In this document: piece by piece, positions 20,334 through 30,124 of the stretch | Layout of the letters: every line of letters starts with the position of its first letter | Numbering within the stretch: the first letter of the stretch is position 1 | Assembly: GCF_030270585.1 (NCBI RefSeq) | Contig: NZ_BSYI01000008.1 | Location: forward strand, 62,001-126,000 | Length of the DNA stretch: 64,000 bases | DNA from: Paralimibaculum aggregatum | GTDB taxonomy: Bacteria; Pseudomonadota; Alphaproteobacteria; Rhodobacterales; Rhodobacteraceae | Direction of reading: 5' to 3' | Made by a program: the position numbers and the translations under genes | The notes under the pieces: model-generated | What the model was told of the DNA's origin: nothing | The model's input: the letters and a program-made list of their open reading frames with translations, nothing else | Database searches by the model: none

Positions 20334-20363
20334 AATCTTGCCGTCTCAAATTAACCGGAAGGA

Positions 20364-21317
20364 ATGGATAAGGTGAACCGGCGGATCAAGCTGCGCCATC
20401 TGCGCTGCTTCCACGCGGTGGCCCGGCAGGGCAGCCTGGCCGGCGCCGCCGCGGCGCTGGCGCTGACCCAGCCGGCGGTGACCAAGACGCTGCAGGATCT
20501 CGAGGCGATCCTCGGCGTGCGGCTGGTGGAGCGCGGCCGCAAGGGGGCCGAGCTGACCGCCCATGGCCGGGTCTTCCTGCCCCGCGCGGCGGCCTGCCTC
20601 GGCGAGCTCGAGCGGGCGGTGACCAGCGTCTCGCGCAGCCGCGAGCGGGCGGAATGGACGGTGCGGATCGGCGCGTTGCCGACCGTGGCGGCGGGCTTCG
20701 TGCCGGTGGCGATCCGGGCGTTTCGCGCCGAGGGCGCCACCGCGCCGGTGCGGGTGGTGGCCGGGCCCAACCTGCATCTGCTCGGCGAGCTCCGCGAGGA
20801 CCGGCTCGATCTGGTGGTGGGCCGGCTCGCGGCGCCCGAGGCGATGGGAGACCTCGCCTTCCTGCATCTCTATTCCGAGCCGGTGCGCCTCGTGGTGCGG
20901 GCCGGGCATCCGCTGCTGGCGCAGGTGCCGCTCGAGCCCGGCCGCATCGCCGACTATCCGGTGATCCTGCCCGATGCCGATGCGGTGATCCGGCCGAGCG
21001 TCGAGCGGCTGCTGATCGCCCATGGCATCGGCGAGCTGCCGGAGCGGATCGAGTCGGTCTCCACCAGCTTCGGCCGCGCCGTGGTGCTCGACAGCGAGGC
21101 GGTCTGGATCATCTCCGAGGGGGTGGTGGCGCGGGACCTGGCCGACGGCACCTTCGTCGCGCTCGCCATCGACACCGCCGATACCTCCGGCCCGGTGGGG
21201 CTGACCACCCGGCCCGACCTGCCGCTGCGGCCCGGCGTCGAGCTGATGATCGACGCGATCCGCCGGGTGGCGCGCCGGGGGCCGCGGGGCCGCGCGGGCC
21301 GGGGCGCGCCCGATTGA
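20364..21317 (+). CDS. pcaQ: LysR-family regulator of protocatechuate genes
   Basis: 317 residues. The N-terminal winged helix (IKLRHLRCFHAVARQGSLAG, then LTQPAVTKTLQDLE) is followed by the LysR effector domain. The Q-P-A-V-T-K-T-L-Q-D-L-E recognition helix and the IKLRHLRCF start are typical of PcaQ. In related bacteria PcaQ activates pca genes, usually in response to an intermediate of the pathway. It is divergent from pcaCHG, consistent with that role. The ATG used lies very close to the AAGGA motif; a GTG three codons later has better spacing and could be the true start. Confidence 0.9.
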   Translation: MDKVNRRIKLRHLRCFHAVARQGSLAGAAAALALTQPAVTKTLQDLEAILGVRLVERGRKGAELTAHGRVFLPRAAACLGELERAVTSVSRSRERAEWTVRIGALPTVAAGFVPVAIRAFRAEGATAPVRVVAGPNLHLLGELREDRLDLVVGRLAAPEAMGDLAFLHLYSEPVRLVVRAGHPLLAQVPLEPGRIADYPVILPDADAVIRPSVERLLIAHGIGELPERIESVSTSFGRAVVLDSEAVWIISEGVVARDLADGTFVALAIDTADTSGPVGLTTRPDLPLRPGVELMIDAIRRVARRGPRGRAGRGAPD

Positions 21318-21390
21318 GGCTGGAAAAGCCGCCCCGATCCGGATAACGCTCGATGCCGCACCGCACACCCGCCACGAGGGGAGCCCGCCG

Positions 21391-21675
21391 ATGCCCGAGC
21401 CGATGATCCAGACCGTGATCGCGGAGATCCGCGCCATCCTCGACGACGAGGCCGCCGAGATCACCGCCGAGACCCGGCTGATCGGCGAGGCCGGGCGGCT
21501 CGACAGCATGGGACTGGTCTCGCTCTGCATCCGGCTCGAGGAGATCGCCGAGGAGGCGGGCTTCGAGTTCGACTGGACCTCGGAGACCGCGATGTCGCAG
21601 TCGCGCAGCGTGTTCCGCAATGTCGGCAGCCTCGCCGCCGAGTTCGAGGCCCAGCGCGCCCGGGCCGCGGCGTGA
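21391..21675 (+). CDS. Acyl carrier protein-like protein
   Basis: 94 residues, acidic, with the phosphopantetheine attachment motif GRLDSMGLVSLCIRLEE; Ser39 is the predicted modified residue. It is longer than FabD-cluster ACPs and has a C-terminal helix rich in Ala/Arg, so it is a specialised ACP. A good ribosome binding site (GAGGGGAG) precedes the ATG. It begins a four-gene cassette with an SDR, an acyl-adenylating ligase and a GNAT-like protein, which suggests that it holds an acyl group during reduction and transfer. It is not next to fatty-acid synthesis genes. Confidence 0.85.
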   Translation: MPEPMIQTVIAEIRAILDDEAAEITAETRLIGEAGRLDSMGLVSLCIRLEEIAEEAGFEFDWTSETAMSQSRSVFRNVGSLAAEFEAQRARAAA

Positions 21676-21679
21676 GCGG

Positions 21680-22354
21680 ATGATCGTCGTCAGCGGCGCA
21701 TCGCGGGGGCTCGGCGCGGCGATCCGCGCGGGGCTGATCGCCGATGGCGAGGAGGTCGTGGGCCTCGCGCGCAGCGCCGATCCGGCGGCCGACATCCTCG
21801 CCTGCGACGTCTCCGACCACGGCGCGGTGAAGGCGGCGATGCGCGCGATCAAGGCCCGCAAGCGCCCGGTGACGGCGCTGGTCAACGCCGCCGGCATCGC
21901 CTCGATGAACCTCGTGCTGACGACGCCCGAGGCGGTGATGCGCCGGGTGGTGGAGACCAACCTCCTCGGCACCATGTTCCTCAACCAGCAGGTGGCGCCG
22001 CTGCTGATCCGCGCCGGCGGCGGCAGCATCGTCAACTTCTCCACCATCGCGGTGACGCTCGGCCTGCGCGGCGAGGCGGCCTATGTCGCCTCCAAGGCCG
22101 GGGTCGAGGGCTTCTCCCGCGCCTTCGCCCGCGAGGTGGCGGATTTCGGCGTGCGGGTGAACTGCATCGCGCCGGGGCCGATCCGCACCGATCTGCTGAA
22201 GGGCATCACCGATGCGCAGATCGCCGCGATCACCGAGCAGCAGGTGATCCGCCGCGCCCATGAGCCGGAGGAGGTGGTGGACCTCGTGCGCACGCTTCTG
22301 GCACCGGGCTCGCGCGCGATCACCGGGCAGGTGATCCATGTGGGGGGCGCGTGA
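21680..22354 (+). CDS. FabG-like short-chain dehydrogenase/reductase
   Basis: 224 residues. Rossmann motif SGASRGLG (5-12), NAAG (69-72), catalytic Ser121, Tyr135 and Lys139 (YVASK) and APGPIRTD are all present. It is slightly shorter than FabG. The ATG lies 4 bp after the ACP stop, so the two are coupled. In this context it may reduce a 3-oxoacyl group on the neighbouring ACP. An upstream longer frame was rejected. Confidence 0.85.
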   Translation: MIVVSGASRGLGAAIRAGLIADGEEVVGLARSADPAADILACDVSDHGAVKAAMRAIKARKRPVTALVNAAGIASMNLVLTTPEAVMRRVVETNLLGTMFLNQQVAPLLIRAGGGSIVNFSTIAVTLGLRGEAAYVASKAGVEGFSRAFAREVADFGVRVNCIAPGPIRTDLLKGITDAQIAAITEQQVIRRAHEPEEVVDLVRTLLAPGSRAITGQVIHVGGA

Positions 22355-23643
22355 TGGGGGCCTTCGACGCGCTTGCCGAGCGCTGGGCGGGCATCGACGC
22401 GCCCTGCCTTGTGGGCGATGGCGAGGCGATCCGCTTCGCCGAGATCCGCGCCGCGGCGGCCGATCTCTCCGCGGTGCGCGCCGGCGACGTGGTGGCGCTG
22501 ATCGGGGATTTCGACCCGGTCTCCATCGCCTCCTTCCTGCAGCTGGTCGACCGCGCCGCCATCGTCGTGCCGCTGACCGCGGAGACCCGTGCCAGCCATG
22601 ACGCCTTCTTCGAGGCCGCCGGGGTGGACCTGGTGGTCGAGGGCGGCACGCTCCGCCGCCTGCGCGAGAGCCGGGACCCGCACCCGCTGCTCGCCGAGCT
22701 GCGCCGGCGCGGCCATCCCGGGCTGGTGCTGTTCTCCAGCGGCACCACCGGCGCGCCGAAGGCGATCCTGCACGACTTCTCCGCCTTCCTCGCGCGCTAC
22801 CACACCCCGCGGCCGACCCTGCGCACGCTGAGCTTCCTGCTGTTCGACCATATCGGCGGGATCAACACCCTGCTGCACACGCTGTTCAATGGCGGCACGG
22901 TGATCTCGACGCGCGACCGCTCCATCGCCAACGTGCTGGAGATGCTCGCCGCGCATGCGGTGGAGCTGCTGCCCACCACGCCGACCTTCCTGCGCATGAT
23001 GCTGCTCTCGGGCATGGTGCCGGAGCGGGTGCCGGACTGCCTGCGCATCGTCACCTACGGCACCGAGCGGATGGACCAGCCGACGCTCTCCGCGCTCTGC
23101 GCGGCGCTGCCGGCGGTGGATTTCCGCCAGACCTACGGGATGTCGGAGCTCGGCATCGTGCGGGTGAAGTCCGAGGCCCGCGACAGCCTCTTCATGAAGG
23201 TCGGCGGCGAGGGCATCGAGACCCGGGTCGAGGACGGCATCCTGAAGATCCGCTCGGCCAACCGGATGCTCGGCTATCTCAACGCGCCCTCGCCCTTCGA
23301 CGCCGAGGGCTGGTACGACACCAGGGACCGGGTCGAGGTGAAGGGGGACCATCTCCGCATCACCGGGCGCGACAGCGACGTGATCAATGTCGGCGGGCTG
23401 AAGTTCATGGCGGCGGATGTCGAGCGCGCGGCGCTGGAGATCCCCGGCGTGCGATTCGCGAAGGCGGTGGCGCGGGCCAACCCGATCACCGGCCAGCATG
23501 TCGTGCTCGAGGTCGAGCCCGAGCGCGAGCTCGCGGCGGCCGAGGTGAAGGCGGCGCTGAAGGCCGCGCTGCCGGCGCATATGGTGCCGAGCCGCGTGCG
23601 CATCGCGAAGGTCGGCTATGGCCACCGTTTCAAGCGGCTCTGA
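22354..23643 (+). CDS. AMP-dependent acyl-acid ligase (ANL superfamily)
   Basis: 429 residues, short for the ANL family. The P-loop is SSGTTGAPK (128-136), the adenine-binding motif YGMSE (261-265), and the hinge and second domain are GWYDTRDRVEVKGDH and ITGRDSDVINVGGLKF. It ends in a basic segment (GYGHRFKRL) where the catalytic Lys is expected. It activates a carboxylic acid as acyl-AMP and probably loads it onto the ACP encoded upstream. Start and upstream stop overlap (TGATG). The N-terminal half is shorter than in acyl-CoA synthetases. Confidence 0.87.
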   Translation: MGAFDALAERWAGIDAPCLVGDGEAIRFAEIRAAAADLSAVRAGDVVALIGDFDPVSIASFLQLVDRAAIVVPLTAETRASHDAFFEAAGVDLVVEGGTLRRLRESRDPHPLLAELRRRGHPGLVLFSSGTTGAPKAILHDFSAFLARYHTPRPTLRTLSFLLFDHIGGINTLLHTLFNGGTVISTRDRSIANVLEMLAAHAVELLPTTPTFLRMMLLSGMVPERVPDCLRIVTYGTERMDQPTLSALCAALPAVDFRQTYGMSELGIVRVKSEARDSLFMKVGGEGIETRVEDGILKIRSANRMLGYLNAPSPFDAEGWYDTRDRVEVKGDHLRITGRDSDVINVGGLKFMAADVERAALEIPGVRFAKAVARANPITGQHVVLEVEPERELAAAEVKAALKAALPAHMVPSRVRIAKVGYGHRFKRL

Positions 23644-24511
23644 GGCGCCCGCCACCGGGCCGATCGCCGAGGGCGACTGGCCGGGCTATGTGCGTCTCGC
23701 CGAGGCGATGTTCCCGGGAGGCTACCAGGCGCGGCGCGGCCATGCCGAGTGGCTCGCGGCCTGCCCCGGCGGCGGCGGCATCGTGCTGGCCCGCGCCGGG
23801 GGACGGGTCGTCGGCTGCCATCACCATTTCACCGGCCTCGTCGAGGCGGAGGGGGGGGCGCGCCCCGTCACCGCCTTCTACAACCTCGCGGTGGAGGCGG
23901 CGGCGCGCGGGCTCGCGGGGTTCGACCTGATCCGCCGGGGGCTGGTGGCGGGCAAGGGCGCGCGCTTCGTGCCCGGCGTCGCGGTGCCGGAGCTGATCGC
24001 GAGCTATGGCAAGCTCGGCGGTGCGGCGGTGCCGAGCCTCTGGGGGCGCCGGCTGGAGCCGCTCGGCGCGCTCGGCCGGGTGCTGCCGCGGGCGCGCGGG
24101 GTGGAGATCGCCCCGGTGGATGCCGGAACGGTCGCGGCGCTGGCGGCCTCGGCCGAGGCCCGGGCCTTCCTCGACTGGCGGCTGCGGCATCCGCTGGCGC
24201 CGCCCGCCTTCCGCGTCGAGACCGTGGCCGGCGCGGCGATCGTCAGCCTCGGGCGGCGGCGCGGCCTGCGCTTCGTGCGGGCGATCCACCGCCTCGGCGA
24301 ACGCTGGCCGGACTGGGCGCGCCTCGCCCGCGCCACCGGCTCCGAGGTGGTGCTGCTCTCGGCGCTGGGCGAGGATACGCTGCCGCCGGGCTTCCGCCCC
24401 TATCCCGCGCCGCCGAGGAGCTTCCTCTTCGACCGGCGCCGCACGGTGGACCCGGCCCGCCTCACCGCCTTCCACGGCGATATCGGTTTCGACTACCGCC
24501 GCCTGCCCTGA
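23618..24511 (+). CDS. GNAT/FemAB-like acyltransferase
   Basis: 297 residues. It resembles two GNAT-type folds in a row: VVGCHHHFTGLVEAE, then NLAVEAAARGLAGFDLIRRG in the first half, followed by a C-terminal part with FLDWRLRHP and a RSFLFDRR segment. This is typical of N-acyltransferases that modify sugars or peptides, but the match is not specific. The start overlaps the ligase by 26 bp, so all four genes are co-translated. I infer that it moves the acyl group from the ACP to an amine acceptor. Confidence 0.65.
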   Translation: MATVSSGSEAPATGPIAEGDWPGYVRLAEAMFPGGYQARRGHAEWLAACPGGGGIVLARAGGRVVGCHHHFTGLVEAEGGARPVTAFYNLAVEAAARGLAGFDLIRRGLVAGKGARFVPGVAVPELIASYGKLGGAAVPSLWGRRLEPLGALGRVLPRARGVEIAPVDAGTVAALAASAEARAFLDWRLRHPLAPPAFRVETVAGAAIVSLGRRRGLRFVRAIHRLGERWPDWARLARATGSEVVLLSALGEDTLPPGFRPYPAPPRSFLFDRRRTVDPARLTAFHGDIGFDYRRLP

Positions 24512-24610
24512 ACCCGATGTCGGGATTTGCACGGAGATTTCGGAATCCGTGTCGCCGCGCCCGCGTCCCCGGCCCATGCTGGCCGCATCAGGACATGGAG
24601 GGACCGGGCA

Positions 24611-26170
24611 ATGGCCGAAGCCGAAGCCGCAACCAGGGCCCGCGCACGCGGCGGGCGCCGGGCGCGCCAGGCGCTGCGCAGCGCGCCGCAATTCGACATG
24701 CTGCCGGGGCTCGAGCGCAACCTGCCGCTCTGCGAGCCGATGAGCGAGGAACAGATCCGCCGGATCGACGATGCCTCGATGGCGATCCTCGAGGAGGTCG
24801 GCTGCGTCTTCCGCGACCCGATCGCGCTGGCGGACTGGCGCCGCGCCGGGGCGGATGTGCGCGGCGATCGGGTGCATCTGGACCGCGGCCTGGTGCGCGA
24901 CCTGATCGCGACGATCCCCGAGCGGTTCACCTATCTGGCGCGCGACCCGGCGAAATCGGTGGCGCTCGGCGGGCGCAGCGCGATCTTCGTGCCGATGACC
25001 GGGGCACCCTATCTGCGCGATCTCGAGGACCGGCGCCGGCTGCCGACGCTCGAGGATCTCGCGATGTTCCACAAGCTCGCGCACATGGCGCCGGCGCTGC
25101 ATTCCTCGGCGCATCACATCGTCGAGCCGATGGACATCCCGGTCAGCCATCGCCACCTGCACATCACCTATTCCTCGATCCGGCACTCCGACAAGACCTT
25201 CATGGGCATGACCACCAGCCCGAAGAATGCCGAGGACGTGCTCGACATGGCGGCGATCCTGTTCGGCGCCGACACGCTGGAGCGCCAGCCGGTGATCACC
25301 GGCAACTGCAACGGCAACTCGCCGCTGGTCTGGGACGAGACCATGCTCGGCGCCATGCGCGCCTTCTGCCGGCGCAACCAGCCGGTGCTGTGCTCGCCCT
25401 TCGTGCTCGGCGGCGCCAACACGCCGGCCTCGATGGTGCCGACGGTGGTGCAGCTCAATGCCGAGGCGCTGGCCGGGCTGGCCTATACCCAGGTGATCCG
25501 CAAGGGCTGCCCGGCGGTCTACGGGCACTACCTCGCCACCGTCTCGATGGCCTCCGGCGCGCCGATGGCCGGAACGCCGGAGATCTCCCTGATGAACTTC
25601 ATGATCGGGCAGATGGCGCGGTTCTACGGCGTGCCCTGGCGGACCTCGAACACCCTCGGCGGCGCCAAGGTGCTGGATGCCCAGGCCGGCTACGAGAGCG
25701 CCGCGACGCTCTCGGCGGTGCTGCATGCCGGGGCCAACTACATCTGGCATTCGGCGGGCTGGAACGAGGCCGGGATGCACTGCTCGGTGGCCAAGTTCAT
25801 GGTGGATGCCGAGCAATGCGCGATGGGCCACCGGATGGCCTCGGGCCTGCGCTGGGACGATTTCGACGAGGCGCTGGCGGCGGTGCGCGATGTTGGCCCC
25901 GGCGGGCACTATCTCGGCCACCCGCACACCCAGGCGAATTTCCAGCGCGCCTTCTTCATGCCGAAGCTCTTCGACAACAACGCCGTCGAGCAGTGGCAGG
26001 CGGAGGGCGCCATCGAGACCCCGGAGCGGGCGCTCAGGCTGGCGCGCAAATGGCTGGGGGACTACGAGGCCCCACCGCTCGACGAGGCCATCGACGAGGC
26101 GCTGAAGGACTACATCGCCCGCCGCTCGCGCGAGATCCCGGCGGTGGACGAGCTCAACCAGCAGCACTGA
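24611..26170 (+). CDS. Trimethylamine methyltransferase (MttB) family protein, non-pyrrolysine
   Basis: 519 residues, full length for the MttB superfamily. The frame contains no in-frame TAG, so unlike archaeal MttB it has no pyrrolysine. Such homologues include glycine betaine and other quaternary-amine demethylases that pass a methyl group to a corrinoid protein. Conserved parts include LEEVGCVFRDP near residue 70 and RTSNTLGGAKVLDAQAGYES in the C-terminal half. A ribosome binding site (GGAGGG) supports the ATG; 28 upstream codons were rejected. No corrinoid protein or other methyltransferase is beside it, so the substrate is unknown. Confidence 0.9.
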   Translation: MAEAEAATRARARGGRRARQALRSAPQFDMLPGLERNLPLCEPMSEEQIRRIDDASMAILEEVGCVFRDPIALADWRRAGADVRGDRVHLDRGLVRDLIATIPERFTYLARDPAKSVALGGRSAIFVPMTGAPYLRDLEDRRRLPTLEDLAMFHKLAHMAPALHSSAHHIVEPMDIPVSHRHLHITYSSIRHSDKTFMGMTTSPKNAEDVLDMAAILFGADTLERQPVITGNCNGNSPLVWDETMLGAMRAFCRRNQPVLCSPFVLGGANTPASMVPTVVQLNAEALAGLAYTQVIRKGCPAVYGHYLATVSMASGAPMAGTPEISLMNFMIGQMARFYGVPWRTSNTLGGAKVLDAQAGYESAATLSAVLHAGANYIWHSAGWNEAGMHCSVAKFMVDAEQCAMGHRMASGLRWDDFDEALAAVRDVGPGGHYLGHPHTQANFQRAFFMPKLFDNNAVEQWQAEGAIETPERALRLARKWLGDYEAPPLDEAIDEALKDYIARRSREIPAVDELNQQH

Positions 26171-26177
26171 GCGCGGC

Positions 26178-26205
26178 GGCGCCCCGGGCCTCTCCCCGGG
26201 GCGCC
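26178..26205. terminator. Bidirectional terminator hairpin
   Basis: A perfect 11-bp inverted repeat (GGCGCCCCGGG / CCCGGGGCGCC) with a 6-nt loop fills the gap between the convergent mttB-like gene and trpB. Confidence 0.65.
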
Positions 26206-26219
26206 CGCCTCACATCGCC

Positions 26220-27440
<1,221 letters not shown>

Positions 27441-27574
27441 GTCTGTCTCCTGGCGTTCCCCATCGGAAATAGCGCGGGACGGCGCGCACGTCGATGGGCA
27501 TGGGGTGGACCTTTGGCCTCTGCGCGGTATGTCTTTCCGGAAGACTGACCGAGCCGCAGCAACAGGAGGAGCGC

Positions 27575-27925
27575 ATGGCGACCACCAGAGGCAGGGCATC
27601 CGAGGACAAGGCCGAGGACGGCCCGGGGCTCGAGGAGCTGAAGGCGCAGATCGAGGCGCTGCGCAAGGATGTCGAGGGGCTGGCCGAGATCGCCCGCGAT
27701 GCGGCCTCGGCGCAGGGCCGGCGCGGCGCGGCCGCGGCGCGCGACAGGGTCGAGGAGCTCTCGGAGAGCGCCAGGGAGGCGTATCGCGCGGCGCGCGACG
27801 ATCTCGGCCAGCGCGGCGAGGCGGCGATCGACGAGACCCAGGAGATGATCCGCCGCAACCCGCTGGCGGCGATCGGGATCGCGCTGGCCGCAGGCTGGCT
27901 CATCGGCAAGCTGTCCTCGCGATGA
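27575..27925 (+). CDS. DUF883 (ElaB/YqjD-like) membrane-anchored protein
   Basis: 116 residues: an acidic coiled-coil region (about 18-90) and a C-terminal membrane segment [19 protein letters not shown] typical of DUF883 proteins. Relatives in E. coli (YqjD, ElaB) bind ribosomes and sit in the inner membrane in stationary phase. The ATG follows an excellent ribosome binding site (AGGAGG). Its stop overlaps the next start (ATGA). Upstream it faces trpB in a divergent gap. Confidence 0.85.
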   Translation: MATTRGRASEDKAEDGPGLEELKAQIEALRKDVEGLAEIARDAASAQGRRGAAAARDRVEELSESAREAYRAARDDLGQRGEAAIDETQEMIRRNPLAAIGIALAAGWLIGKLSSR

Positions 27926-28323
27926 GGCGGAGCGCCGCCCTCGCCGCCGATCTGGCGCGTCAGGCCGAATACCGCGCCCGGCTGCGCGCCGAGCACGGGC
28001 TGCAGCGCTGGGCGCTGGCGGCGACGGCCGGGGTGCTGGCCTTCGGCGCGCTGGTCTTCGCCTCGGTGGGGCTGGTGCTGCTGCTCGGCCCGGTGATGGG
28101 CGTCGGGCTGGCGGCGCTGCTGGTGGCGGTGCTCTGGCTGCTGGCCGCGGTCGGGGTGCTGATCGCGCTCCTGCAGGCCTGGCGGCGCAAGGAGCCCTCG
28201 ATGCTGCCCGACGATGCGCCGGACCGGATCGTGACCGCCCTCGGCGCCGATCTCGGGGCCAATGCCCCGCTGGTCACGCTGGCCGCCTTCGTCGCCGGGA
28301 TCCTGGCCGGCCGGCAGCGCTGA
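27922..28323 (+). CDS. YqjE/phage-holin-3-like membrane protein
   Basis: 133 residues with two membrane segments (about 30-52 and 58-84) and a C-terminal hydrophobic end. It is coupled to the DUF883 gene, as yqjE follows yqjD in E. coli. I infer membership of the YqjE (PF07332-like) family. Its function is unknown; a role in the envelope or in ribosome anchoring with its partner is likely. Confidence 0.75.
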   Translation: MRRSAALAADLARQAEYRARLRAEHGLQRWALAATAGVLAFGALVFASVGLVLLLGPVMGVGLAALLVAVLWLLAAVGVLIALLQAWRRKEPSMLPDDAPDRIVTALGADLGANAPLVTLAAFVAGILAGRQR

Positions 28324-28368
28324 GCGCCCGCCGGCCACGGGCAGGGCGCGCGGCCACGGGCAGCGCGC
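28324..28368. terminator. Convergent gap with alternative hairpins
   Basis: Two mutually exclusive 6-bp GC stems (GCGCCC/GGGCGC and GCGCGC/GCGCGC) fill the gap between the YqjE-like and GNAT genes. A 13-bp direct repeat, CGGCCACGGGCAG, is also there. Confidence 0.35.
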
Positions 28369-28809
28369 TCAGAGGCTGAGTTTCATCCCCTGATGCGTCG
28401 CCTCGAAGCCGAGCCGCTCGTAGAAGCGGTGGGCGTCGGCGCGGCGCAGGTCGGTGGTGAGCTGCACCAGCCCGCAGCCGGCCTCGCGGGCGCGGCCGAT
28501 GGCCGCCTGCATCAGCGCCTCGCCGACGCGCTGCCCGCGCGCCGCGGCGGCGACGCGCACCCCCTCGATCTGCGCCCGCGTCAGGCCGCGCCGCGACAGG
28601 CCGGGGATCAGCGTGACCTGCAGGCAGCCGATCAGCGCGCCGTCGCGCTCCGCCACGAGATAGACATTGCCCGGCATCGCCTGCATCGCCGCGAAGGCCC
28701 GGGCATAGGCCGGGTCTCCCGGCGCCTCGCGGCCCCTGCCCAGCCCGTCATCGGCGAGCAGCGCCACGATCGCCGGAACATCGGCCGCAACCGCCTCGCG
28801 AATCCTCAT
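28369..28809 (-). CDS. GNAT family N-acetyltransferase
   Basis: 146 residues. The GNAT core is clear: LIGCLQVTLIPGL, then the acetyl-CoA motif VAAAARGQRVGEALMQAAI and the FYERLGFEATHQGMKL end found in many small-molecule acetyltransferases. The ATG overlaps the stop of the hydrolase gene (ATGA), so both are co-translated. The substrate is unknown. Confidence 0.9.
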   Translation of the reverse strand: MRIREAVAADVPAIVALLADDGLGRGREAPGDPAYARAFAAMQAMPGNVYLVAERDGALIGCLQVTLIPGLSRRGLTRAQIEGVRVAAAARGQRVGEALMQAAIGRAREAGCGLVQLTTDLRRADAHRFYERLGFEATHQGMKLSL

Positions 28810-30023
28810 GGTCGCTCCTCCGCCAAGAACCGCGCGATCGCCGCCGCCAGCCGCGGCCAGGCCGGCTCGCTCTCCAGCACCACGTGGTTGGGGCTGTCGA
28901 GCGCCAGGAAGCGCGCCCCGGGGATCGCCGCGGCAAGCCGGCGTCCGGCCTCGAAGGGCACGATCTGATCGCCCCGGCAATGCGTCACCAGCACCGGCAG
29001 GTCGAGCCGCGGCAGCGAGTCGCGCACGTCGATGTCGCCGAAGGCATCGAGGATCCGCCGCGCGGCTTCCGGCGTGGCGGAGATCTGCTGCAGCCGGTTG
29101 AACCAGCCATGCAGCGCCGCGTCGCCCTCGGGGAAGAACAGCGAGGAATAGAGCTGGCGCCAGGCCGGCAGCTCGGAGCCCCAGCCCACCGTCACGAGAT
29201 CGAGCAGCGCCTCGCGCTGCGCCGCCCAGTCGGTCTCGCCGATCCGCCGCCAGCCCGCCGCATAGCCGCCATGGAGCACCATGCGGCTCACCCGCTCCGG
29301 GTGCCGGCGGGCATATTCGATGGCGATCGCCGCGCCCTGGCTGATGCCGAGCAGCGCCACCCGGTCGAGGCCCAGCCCGTCGATCACCGTCTCGAGATCG
29401 GAGACGAAGGCCTCGAAGGTGATCGCCTCCGCCCCGCGGTCCGACAGGCCGTTGCCGCGCTGGTCGTAGCGGACATAGCGGTTCCGCGCCGCGAGCGCCG
29501 CCACCCAGTGCCGCCAGACCGGGCTCTCGAGGTCGTGCTCGAGATGGGTGAGGAAGGACGTGGTCTTGACGATCACCGGCCCCTCGCCGAGCGAGGCATG
29601 GGCCAGATGCACCCCGTCCGGCGCGGCGAGATAGCGGATCTCGGCCGGTGTGGCGGGGGCGGCCGGTGCGGCGGCGGCAGCCGCAGGGGGCAGGCCTCCG
29701 GCCGCCTCCACCTGCCCGAGAAAGCGGAAGCCCCGGCGCGGCACGGTGCGGATGATCCGCTGCGCGCGGCCGTCGTCGCCGAGGGCGGTGCGGGCGGCGT
29801 TGATGCGCGAGGCGATCGCCGCATCCGAGACGATGCGCCCGCGCCAGACCGCCTCGATCAGCTCGTCGCGGGAGATCAGGCGGTCCGGGTTCGCGGCAAG
29901 GAAGCGGATCAGCGTGAAGACCTGCGGCTCCACCGGCACCACGCCGTCGGGGCCGAGCAGCTCGCCGGTGCCCGGGCAGAGGCGATATCCTTCGAAACGG
30001 AGCTCGTCGGGGTCTCCGGTCAT
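28806..30023 (-). CDS. Winged-helix DNA-binding/alpha-beta hydrolase fusion
   Basis: 405 residues with two domains. Residues ~7-104 are an OmpR/PhoB-type DNA-binding domain (VEPQVFTLIRFLAANP, RDELIEAVW, RTVPRRGFRFLG). An Ala/Pro linker (~112-126) leads to an alpha/beta hydrolase with the nucleophile Ser228 (GISQG), Asp352 and His380. The fusion suggests a regulator that senses or processes a small ester or lactone-like ligand, or a hydrolase whose transcription depends on itself. It lacks a response-regulator domain and a signal peptide, so it is cytoplasmic. It is cotranscribed with a GNAT enzyme and divergent from a small gene. Confidence 0.87.
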   Translation of the reverse strand: MTGDPDELRFEGYRLCPGTGELLGPDGVVPVEPQVFTLIRFLAANPDRLISRDELIEAVWRGRIVSDAAIASRINAARTALGDDGRAQRIIRTVPRRGFRFLGQVEAAGGLPPAAAAAAPAAPATPAEIRYLAAPDGVHLAHASLGEGPVIVKTTSFLTHLEHDLESPVWRHWVAALAARNRYVRYDQRGNGLSDRGAEAITFEAFVSDLETVIDGLGLDRVALLGISQGAAIAIEYARRHPERVSRMVLHGGYAAGWRRIGETDWAAQREALLDLVTVGWGSELPAWRQLYSSLFFPEGDAALHGWFNRLQQISATPEAARRILDAFGDIDVRDSLPRLDLPVLVTHCRGDQIVPFEAGRRLAAAIPGARFLALDSPNHVVLESEPAWPRLAAAIARFLAEERP

Positions 30024-30124
30024 CGCGCGCCACCTGCCGGAAGGGAAATCTCAAGGAAAACACAAGCGGATCCGAAGCGAAGGGTCAAGCGGGCCGGCGC
30101 CGGCGGCGGTAGCTCTCGGGGGCA

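Noticed and set aside
23630-26167. An 845-codon minus-strand open frame
   Set aside because: It covers the GNAT-like and MttB-family genes and has only low-complexity, His/Arg-rich sequence.
24611-26170. Pyrrolysine-containing MttB
   Set aside because: No in-frame TAG codon is present; the protein is the non-pyrrolysine type.
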